DNA from: Deltaproteobacteria bacterium RBG_16_49_23
GTDB taxonomy: Bacteria > Desulfobacterota > BSN033 > UBA1163
NCBI GenBank assembly: GCA_001798855.1
Contig: MGQQ01000027.1
Location: forward strand, 1-39,642
Length of the DNA: 39,642 nucleotides
Direction: 5' to 3'
In this document: one piece after another, positions 23,867-29,285 of the stretch
Numbering within the stretch: the first letter of the stretch is position 1
Layout: each line of letters opens with the position of its first letter
The notes under the pieces: model-generated
What the model saw: the letters and a program-made list of their open reading frames with translations, nothing else
What the model was told of the DNA's origin: nothing
Databases searched by the model: none
Made by a program: the position numbers and the translations under genes

Positions 23867-24313
23867 ATGAAAAAACGGGTCTTCATCATCTCTTTACTAT
23901 TTCTTTTGGTCCCAACCATATCCATCGCCCAGGCGACCTACCAGAAAGAGGTTCGTCCTCTCATGGAGGCAAGATGTTCAAAGTGTCATGGGTCCGAGGC
24001 GCCTCTCGTGGATCAATTTAAGAAGGAGAAAGAGAAATTTACCAAGGAGAACAAAGGCCCCCGGATGGACCATTACGCCCTTTTACTGGAATTTGTGAAA
24101 GGCAAAGATGCCGGCGCCATCATGAGACGGCTCGATGATGGAAAAAGCAAAGAGGATAAAAAACCCGGGAATATGTATGTTTTTCTTGGAAAGGATGAAG
24201 AGGAGAGGCAGAAAAATCTGAAGACCTTCAAAGACTGGGTGGGCTCGTGGAATTTAAAAAGGAGAGCTGACCTGACCGAGGAAGAGTCAAAAAAGATCAC
24301 CGCCCCCCAGTGA
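23867..24313 (+). CDS. Small monohaem periplasmic cytochrome
   Basis: 148 residues with a signal peptide (RVFIISLLFLLVPTISIAQA) and one haem site, CSKCHG, at about residues 37-41. YQKEVRPLMEARCSKCHG is the usual opening of the cytochrome c group with a low haem-to-length ratio. The rest is highly charged, with many Lys and Glu, and a DDGKSKEDKKPGNMYVFLG segment in which the methionine could be the sixth haem ligand. It is the last gene of the cluster and is followed by a strong terminator, so it is cotranscribed with the octahaem genes. It may be a shuttle for them. The precise family is not recognised. Confidence 0.8.
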   Translation: MKKRVFIISLLFLLVPTISIAQATYQKEVRPLMEARCSKCHGSEAPLVDQFKKEKEKFTKENKGPRMDHYALLLEFVKGKDAGAIMRRLDDGKSKEDKKPGNMYVFLGKDEEERQKNLKTFKDWVGSWNLKRRADLTEEESKKITAPQ

Positions 24314-24342
24314 AATCCCCCCGGCTGGTGAGGAGAAAACTG

Positions 24343-24383
24343 AAATGGGAAGCAGGACATGGAATCTTGCTTCCCATTTTTTT
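24343..24383 (+). terminator. Strong rho-independent terminator of the cytochrome cluster
   Basis: AAATGGGAAGCA (24343-24354) and TGCTTCCCATTT (24368-24379) form a perfect 12-bp stem with a 13-base loop, followed by further T residues to 24383. It lies 30 bases after the last cytochrome gene and ends the 20-kb respiratory cluster. Confidence 0.9.
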
Positions 24384-24489
24384 CTCCTCCAGGGAGTATG
24401 TTCTCTTGACTGTAACCGGCAATCATAATAAATTGAGTTAATAATAGTTCCATAATTGAATAGACATCTGATTACCCCCATCCTTTCCC

Positions 24490-24586
24490 TCCCCCCTGCC
24501 TTCGCCGAAGCGGCTTCGCGCAGGCAGGCTGGAGGGGAGGGAGATTGTTGTGTTCCTCCCCTTTCAAGGGGGAGGTTAGGAGGGGG
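24490..24586. repeat. Two GC-rich palindromes before the carboxypeptidase gene
   Basis: CCTGCCTTCGC...GCGCAGGCAGG (about 24497-24530) is followed by CCTCCCCTTTCAAGGGGGAGG (24556-24576) with the TTAGGAGGGGG tail. The tail also supplies the ribosome site of the next gene. They resemble the elements at 2724 and 3487. Confidence 0.65.
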
Positions 24587-25447
24587 ATGGGAATTTGGAG
24601 AGTTTCGTTGAAGGCCGTATACACCATTACGCCGAGTTTGCTGATTAAAAAAAAGAAAGACTTCACGGCCGGCATAAAATACCTGGAGAAGCTGGGGTTC
24701 AAAGTTCTCAATAAGAGACCCATCACCAAACTACCTTCCACTCGTAGGAAAGTGGCGCAAGTCCACGCCGCCTTTTTGAATAAAAAAGTAGAAATCATTC
24801 TTGCCCAACGGGGTGGATACAGCTCCATGAAGCTGCTTCCCCATTTGGATTTCAACCTCATCCGCAGCAACCCCAAGCTCCTGGCCGGGTTCAGCGATCT
24901 CAGCGCCTTGCTCAACGTCCTCTTTGAACGGACCGGTTTGATTACGCTCCACTCGCCCATGGTCATCAATTTTTCTCCGCCTTCCAGGTTCACGATCCGC
25001 TCGTTCTTAAACGCTGTGAATGGGTTCCCCGACAGAAACCTGTTTGAAGGGGCGCCGGTGAAGGTTCGCCGCCATGGAAGAGCCCGGGGGCGCCTGAAAG
25101 GGGGGAATCTGATTACCCTCACCGCCCTCATGGGTACAGAATGGGAAATCGATACAGAAGGGGCGATTTTGTTTCTTGAAGACGTTGACGAAAAACTGTA
25201 TAAAGTCGATCGGTACCTGACCCAGTGGATTTTCGCTGGAAAACTGCGAAAAGTGAAGGGGCTCATCCTTGGGGATTTCAGAGGGATCAAGGATCAAGAT
25301 GTTTACAATATCTTATCCAGCCAGATGAAGATCGATTTCCCGCTGGTCAGTTGCCCCTATATCGGACACGTGAAGAACAAGATCACCCTGCCCGTCGGCG
25401 CCCGGGTGGAACTCAATACTATGCAAAAAGCGCTTACCCTTCTATGA
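24587..25447 (+). CDS. S66-family LD-carboxypeptidase (LdcA-like)
   Basis: About 286 residues from the ATG at 24587. S66 peptidases cleave the L-Lys/Dap-D-Ala bond of murein tetrapeptides during cell wall recycling. The catalytic elements are visible: the Ser in LLAGFSDLSALL (about residue 92), the Glu in FLEDVDEKLYKVDR (about 188) and the His in PYIGHVKNKITLPVG (about 262). The N-terminal strand reads KAVYTITPS, close to the family GDxIxIxxPS, but the usual proline-glycine-aspartate before it is missing, perhaps because a palindromic repeat overwrote the original start. The stop overlaps the SpmA-like start by four bases, so the two are translationally coupled. Confidence 0.87.
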   Translation: MGIWRVSLKAVYTITPSLLIKKKKDFTAGIKYLEKLGFKVLNKRPITKLPSTRRKVAQVHAAFLNKKVEIILAQRGGYSSMKLLPHLDFNLIRSNPKLLAGFSDLSALLNVLFERTGLITLHSPMVINFSPPSRFTIRSFLNAVNGFPDRNLFEGAPVKVRRHGRARGRLKGGNLITLTALMGTEWEIDTEGAILFLEDVDEKLYKVDRYLTQWIFAGKLRKVKGLILGDFRGIKDQDVYNILSSQMKIDFPLVSCPYIGHVKNKITLPVGARVELNTMQKALTLL

Positions 25448-26019
25448 ATACGATTTGGGTTTTGCTGATCGTAACCAGCGTTTTCTTCTCCTTCCTAAAC
25501 GGCAGGCTGGGCGAATTTACAAAGTCCATTTTTGAGGGCGCGAAATCGGCAGTCGAGGTGAGTCTCTTCCTTCTGGGCATTGTTTCCCTCTGGCTGGGAA
25601 TCACCAGAATCATCGAAGATTCGGGGCTGATCCACCGTCTCTCCGGCTTCTTTCAATATTTTGTGAGGCGGCTCTTTAAAAATATCCCCCCGGAACATCC
25701 TGCGATCACTTCCGTCACCTTGAACCTGCTGGCCAACTTTTTCGGGCTCGGGAACGCCGCCACCCCTCTCGGCATCAAGGCCATGCAGGACCTCAAAACC
25801 TTGCATCCGGGCGGTGAAACCATCACCTTTGAGATGATGGTTTTCATCGTAGTGAATACCGCCAGTATTCAACTGATCCCGTTCACCGTGATCGGCATCC
25901 TTGCAGATTACGGATCCAAAGATCCGTCGGCCATTGTCCTGCCGACCCTGCTGGCAACTTTCCTGTCGGCCCTCTTTGCTCTCGGAATCCTGTTCGCATT
26001 CAGGAGGGTCCTTAAATGA
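25444..26019 (+). CDS. spmA: Spore maturation protein A-like membrane protein
   Basis: 191 residues from the ATG of MNTIWVLLIVTSVFFSF, which overlaps the preceding stop (ATGA). The protein is a gate-domain (nucleoside recognition type) membrane protein with about five helices. LNGRLGEFTKSIFEGAKSAV near residues 18-37 and LLANFFGLGNAATPLGIKAM near 97-116 are characteristic of SpmA. The role of SpmA in Bacillus spore core dehydration is known only by mutant phenotype, and the family is common in non-spore formers, where a transport role linked to the envelope is presumed. Its coupling with an LD-carboxypeptidase suggests a wall-related function here, as an inference. Confidence 0.9.
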   Translation: MNTIWVLLIVTSVFFSFLNGRLGEFTKSIFEGAKSAVEVSLFLLGIVSLWLGITRIIEDSGLIHRLSGFFQYFVRRLFKNIPPEHPAITSVTLNLLANFFGLGNAATPLGIKAMQDLKTLHPGGETITFEMMVFIVVNTASIQLIPFTVIGILADYGSKDPSAIVLPTLLATFLSALFALGILFAFRRVLK

Positions 26020-26546
26020 AAACGGTCAGTTTGATTTCGCAGCTCATCATTCCGTTCTTTATCCTGTTTACGATTCTGTATGGGTGCGCCAGGAGGGTGA
26101 GAGTTTACGATTGTTTCATCTCCGGCGCAAAAGGCGGGCTGGGCGTGGTCATCAGGATATTTCCATACCTCCTGGCAATCTTCGTGGCGGTCAAAGCTTT
26201 TCAAGCCTCGGGGGCCTTTGAATTTGCCCAGGAACTTCTCCGGGGAGTCCTGGAAGCCTTCCATGTTCCCATCGATGTCGTCTCGATCAGCCTCATTAAA
26301 CCCCTGTCTGGAAGCGCTTCCCTGGGCGTGTTCACAAATATCGTCAAGACAAACGGTCCGGATTCCCTGGCCGGCAGGATTTCTGCGGTCATCATGGGGA
26401 GCGCGGAAACAACCTTTTACGTACTGGCGGTTTACCTGGGGGCGGTGGGGATGAAGAGGACAAGATATCTGGTTCCGGTCTGCATCCTCGCCGACCTGTT
26501 CGGGATCATCATCGCGATCAGCATTGTGAAATTCTTTTTTCATTAG
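26016..26546 (+). CDS. spmB: Spore maturation protein B-like membrane protein
   Basis: 176 residues, overlapping the SpmA-like stop by four bases. Typical features are an N-terminal helix, FISGAKGGLGVVIRIFPYLL near residues 34-53, LIKPLSGSASLGVF near 92 and an AVIMGSAETTFYVLAVYLG segment near 127-145. SpmA and SpmB usually occur as neighbours and probably form one complex in the membrane. The presence of both in the original order, with no sporulation gene nearby, says nothing about spore formation in this organism. Confidence 0.92.
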   Translation: MKTVSLISQLIIPFFILFTILYGCARRVRVYDCFISGAKGGLGVVIRIFPYLLAIFVAVKAFQASGAFEFAQELLRGVLEAFHVPIDVVSISLIKPLSGSASLGVFTNIVKTNGPDSLAGRISAVIMGSAETTFYVLAVYLGAVGMKRTRYLVPVCILADLFGIIIAISIVKFFFH

Positions 26547-26562
26547 GACTAATGGACTTGAG

Positions 26563-27258
26563 ATGTGCAGGATGCTTGGCTTGAAAAACTTCGTTTTTCG
26601 AAGACATCAGAAGATCCTGGAAAATTTCTTCGAACTGGCCAAAGCCGGGAAATTTCTGCCGGGCGATGCGCCTGGCCATCTGGACGGCTGGGGGATCGGG
26701 TTCTACAAGAACGGGAAAGCAGTTGTTCACAGGAGCGGAGGCTCCATTCTAGAGGAGAAGCAGGAATTCTTTGAAATCTGCGAAAAGGTTAAAGCGTCAA
26801 AAACCCTTCTTCTTCACCTTCGGAAATCCTCCTGGAGCGGCACTTCCAAGCTTGTTCATGCCCATCCCTTTGCGTCTGGAAATATTCTCTTCGCCCATAA
26901 CGGGACGATTCGGGATTTCAAACCCCTGCGTAAAGAGATCACCCACGATCGGCCATCCCCCGAAGCGCTGGACAGCGAAGTCTATTTCCGCTACGTGATG
27001 AATTTTATTCCTTTGGGCCTGGCGAAAGGTTTCCGGAAGGCAGCAGGCCATATTAAAACAAACCATACGCACTCCTCCCTGACCTGCCTTTTTGCCGACG
27101 GAAACCTGCTCTATGGGTTTCGGGAATACACCAAAGACCCATGGTATTATTCCCTGTATTATGCTTCCGATGAAGAGGCAAGCATCGTCGCCTCCCAGCC
27201 GGTTTCCCCGAGCCTGCGCTGGAAAATGCTCCCCAAGGGGAAACTCTTTGTCTTCTGA
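26563..27258 (+). CDS. Class II glutamine amidotransferase-like protein
   Basis: 231 residues starting MCRMLGLKN. After removal of Met1, Cys2 is the nucleophile of the Ntn-type glutaminase fold. The domain continues with DGWGIGFYKNGKAVVHRSGG near residues 44-62, LLLHLRKSSWSG near 80-92 and LFAHNGTIRDF near 110-120, as in YafJ/EgtC-like proteins. No synthetase domain is attached, so the acceptor of the ammonia or the bond cleaved is unknown. It follows the SpmB-like gene by 16 bases and is probably the last gene of this operon; a GC-rich hairpin at 27306-27328 comes after it. A gamma-glutamyl peptide in the cell wall is a possible substrate, by context only. Confidence 0.9.
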   Translation: MCRMLGLKNFVFRRHQKILENFFELAKAGKFLPGDAPGHLDGWGIGFYKNGKAVVHRSGGSILEEKQEFFEICEKVKASKTLLLHLRKSSWSGTSKLVHAHPFASGNILFAHNGTIRDFKPLRKEITHDRPSPEALDSEVYFRYVMNFIPLGLAKGFRKAAGHIKTNHTHSSLTCLFADGNLLYGFREYTKDPWYYSLYYASDEEASIVASQPVSPSLRWKMLPKGKLFVF

Positions 27259-27305
27259 ATTCCGAATTCCGACCCAAAAACAGAGATAGGAATTCTCCAT
27301 CAATC

Positions 27306-27328
27306 CCCTCTCCCTTGACGGGAGAGGG
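27306..27328. repeat. Palindrome after the amidotransferase gene
   Basis: CCCTCTCCC (27306-27314) and GGGAGAGGG (27320-27328) form a 9-bp stem around TTGAC, followed by TTAGGGTGAGGG. It could terminate the operon. An interrupted relative is found around element C. Confidence 0.75.
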
Positions 27329-27452
27329 TTAGGGTGAGGGTGATAAATCACCAGAATGGTTACCCCTCCCCTTATTAGTCCCCTCCCGCAAGGGGAAGGG
27401 ATTTACGGTGGACGGTAAAATTCTATGTCGGGATTTGGGTCCGATATATAGA

Positions 27453-27493
27453 TTGACAAATGTCATTTGTTGTAATACAATATGTATCACAAA
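27453..27493 (+). promoter_or_regulatory. Toxin-antitoxin promoter with overlapping operator palindromes
   Basis: TTGACA (27453-27458), 17 bases and TACAAT (27476-27481) form a near-consensus sigma-70 promoter. Three small inverted repeats cover it: TGACAAATGTCA over the -35, TTGTAATACAA (27470-27480) over the -10, and ATACAATATGTAT just after. Such sites suit a ribbon-helix-helix antitoxin that represses its own operon. Confidence 0.75.
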
Positions 27494-27515
27494 TAATGGA
27501 AAGGGGTGATGAAGA

Positions 27516-27767
27516 ATGCCTCTCAGCGTACGTCTCGATAAAAAGACCGATTCTTTGCTTGAGCAGACCGCCTTAACACTTAAGACTAGCAAGGCCGAAG
27601 TGATTAAACGATCACTCTCGGATTACTGTGCCCGTGTTCTCGCTGGAAGACGGAAGCAACCTTATGAAATGATAAAAGATCTATTGGACAAACCCGGAAG
27701 CGGAAGGAGTGATCTTTCTTCAAGAAGCGAAGAGATTCTACGGCAAAGATTCAGGAGGAAAACTTGA
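27516..27767 (+). CDS. Ribbon-helix-helix (CopG-type) antitoxin
   Basis: 83 residues after AAAGGGGTGATG. The N-terminus MPLSVRLDKKTDSLLEQTA gives a beta strand and first helix, and LKTSKAEVIKRSLSDYC the second helix, which is the ribbon-helix-helix DNA-binding layout. The C-terminal half is charged and probably flexible, and would wrap the toxin. The stop overlaps the start of the PIN protein gene by four bases (27764-27767). The palindromic promoter upstream fits autorepression. Confidence 0.88.
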   Translation: MPLSVRLDKKTDSLLEQTALTLKTSKAEVIKRSLSDYCARVLAGRRKQPYEMIKDLLDKPGSGRSDLSSRSEEILRQRFRRKT

Positions 27768-28177
27768 TTCTTATCGATACGGGTCCCATCGTTGCTTTAT
27801 TTGATAAGGACGACCGGTATCATACCCAATGCCTTGAAATTCTCAAGGAAATGAGAGAGCCTCTTGTAACCACATGGCCTGTCCTCACAGAATGTTTTTA
27901 CCTGCTAAATTTTTCATGGGAAGTTCAAGATAGTCTTTGGCTTTTTATCCGGAGAGGTGGAATCGAAATTTATCACCTCGGACAAGACCTCCTTATACGG
28001 TGCCACGAGTTGATGAAACAATATAGCGACCTGCCAATGGATTTAGCCGATGCAACCCTGGTGGCGCTTGCAGATTTTCTCGAAGTCCATAAAGTATTCA
28101 CCCTCGACCATAAGGATTTTTCAATTTACCGGTTCAAACAAAAAAAACGCTTTACACTTATCCCCTCAATAATTTGA
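27764..28177 (+). CDS. PIN-domain RNase toxin (VapC-like)
   Basis: 137 residues starting at a TTG codon that overlaps the antitoxin stop. The acidic residues of the PIN active site are present: Asp5 in ILIDTGPIVALFD, Glu43 in WPVLTECFYLL, Asp in MDLADATLVALA (about residue 97) and Asp in FTLDHKDFSIYRF (about residue 117). PIN toxins cleave tRNA, rRNA or mRNA in a Mg2+-dependent way when freed of antitoxin. The type fits a VapBC-like module with a CopG-type partner. The gene ends 30 bases before the fossil type I-E repeat. Confidence 0.9.
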   Translation: MILIDTGPIVALFDKDDRYHTQCLEILKEMREPLVTTWPVLTECFYLLNFSWEVQDSLWLFIRRGGIEIYHLGQDLLIRCHELMKQYSDLPMDLADATLVALADFLEVHKVFTLDHKDFSIYRFKQKKRFTLIPSII

Positions 28178-28207
28178 TTTTAACCATATCCCTCGTAATC
28201 CAAATTA

Positions 28208-28241
28208 ACCGGTTGATTCATCCCCGCGTGTGCGGGGAACA
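28208..28241 (-). repeat. Solitary type I-E CRISPR repeat
   Basis: Read on the minus strand it begins GTGTTCCCCGC, then ACAC, then GCGGGGATGAA, a textbook type I-E repeat with its GC-rich hairpin. The first 26 bases fit the canonical form; the last few (TCAACCGG) deviate from the usual CCG end. No second copy, spacer series or leader is present, and the sequence is unrelated to the 37-nt repeats of the large array. Confidence 0.85.
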
Positions 28242-28424
28242 CGTTCCGGGTTCCAGCATGATACAGACGAGCCCTCCTACAGGAATGTGAGTTCGAACTC
28301 CGTTTTTATCCACAACAACGAAGGCCCCATCGAGAACGTCAATGTTACCTTTTTCCACGTGGGCCACCGAAATGCGGTCCTTGATGGGAATAGGTTTAAG
28401 GGGAGGAAGAATGGGTTCGGTCAT
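28242..28424 (-). pseudogene. cas1: Truncated type I-E cas1 (first ~60 codons)
   Basis: The frame begins MTEPILPPLKPIPIKDRIS and runs through GNIDVLDGAFVVVD, GVRTHIPVG and CIMLEPGT, in clear agreement with the N-terminal domain of Cas1 of the type I-E system. After LEPGT the sequence changes at once into the I-E repeat, and translation ends in CSPHTRG from the repeat itself (formal stop at 28218). The catalytic C-terminal domain with the metal-binding Glu, His and Asp residues is gone, so this cannot integrate spacers. The start keeps an AAGGAAGTG ribosome site, which overlaps the end of the BRO-N gene. In intact I-E loci the order is cas1-cas2-repeat array, so one deletion from within cas1 to a repeat explains the remnant. 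Confidence 0.9.
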
Positions 28425-28431
28425 GGCGCAA

Positions 28432-29259
28432 TCACTTCCTTTCTATCTTCTTCATTCCCTGGGGAGTTGTCAGATAGTTTTCGCGTGAGACGACCCGCCT
28501 GCCGGTTTTCTGTTCAAGGTCTTTTCTTGCTTTGCCGGCGACTTCTCCTCCCTTACGTGCAGAATGCTTGCTTTCTTGAAATCCTTTCGCATCATCAACC
28601 CGCGTTATTTCGGTCGTAGCCGCTTCGCCCAGCATTGAAAATATGAGCTCGAGATCGTTCATATGATCCCGAAGATTTTCTCGTTTCAGCCCTTTTATTT
28701 TCTTGTGTTTTCCCGGTGTTATGCCGAAGGCGGCTTTTGCGATCTCGGCGGTAAGTATCGCGTACTCCCTCTCACGCCTTACCTCCCTATTTTTCCACTC
28801 CTCCGTAAGCTCTTCCCTGATAGCAATGCCGCGCATCCGCTTTTCAATCCAATCATCGGAATAACCCTTCGCCTTATAGAGTGTCCGCGTCCTCTTCGTT
28901 CCCAGCTCCGGGTCTTCGATCTCCTGCACCCGCTCGTAGCCAACCTTTGCCAGCCAGCGCTTGAAAGGCTCGGCTTTGGGCGAGGGAACTGACTGAATGA
29001 TGCGAAAGATGCCTTCAGTGTTGGCACAATCGGTTTCTCTCAGTTTTCCGTCCGGAGCAAGCAACTTCAACCCGTGACAAAGTGTCACGACTTCACTTCC
29101 TTCTCCCCTGAGTCTTTGTTTCAATTTCCTCCAGTATGCTCCAGCATCTGCGCTTTCAGTCAGAACAGCGCATACATCCACAATTGAAAACCACCACTCA
29201 TTGCTGTGAAGTGTCTTTCTAATTTCCTTCCCCTTAAAAACTGCTATATTTGTCTCCAT
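28432..29259 (-). CDS. BRO-N domain protein (phage antirepressor-like)
   Basis: 275 residues after an AAGGAGAT site. The N-terminal 110 residues fit the BRO-N domain: FKGKEIRKTLHSNEWWFSI, then VDVCAVLTESADAGAYWRKL and the FRIIQSVPSPKAEPFKRWLA motif near 90-110. The rest is helical and highly charged, with a conserved RERE YAILTAEIAKAAFGI-like segment, as in the BRO-type proteins found scattered in bacterial genomes. BRO-N occurs in viral and prophage regulators and is thought to bind DNA. No other phage gene is near. It lies between the trailer end of the CRISPR array and the cas1 remnant, seven bases before the latter, so it may have arrived with the event that broke the I-E locus. Confidence 0.87.
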   Translation of the reverse strand: METNIAVFKGKEIRKTLHSNEWWFSIVDVCAVLTESADAGAYWRKLKQRLRGEGSEVVTLCHGLKLLAPDGKLRETDCANTEGIFRIIQSVPSPKAEPFKRWLAKVGYERVQEIEDPELGTKRTRTLYKAKGYSDDWIEKRMRGIAIREELTEEWKNREVRREREYAILTAEIAKAAFGITPGKHKKIKGLKRENLRDHMNDLELIFSMLGEAATTEITRVDDAKGFQESKHSARKGGEVAGKARKDLEQKTGRRVVSRENYLTTPQGMKKIERK

Positions 29260-29285
29260 TGTAGGATCTCCTTATCGAATCTGTG

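Noticed and set aside
24545-24586. Longer N-terminus for the LD-carboxypeptidase
   Set aside because: It is encoded by a palindromic repeat, while the ATG at 24587 directly follows a purine-rich ribosome site.
25225-25443. 73-codon extension of the SpmA-like protein
   Set aside because: It lies entirely within the carboxypeptidase gene in another frame, and the overlap ATGA at 25444 is the typical coupled start.
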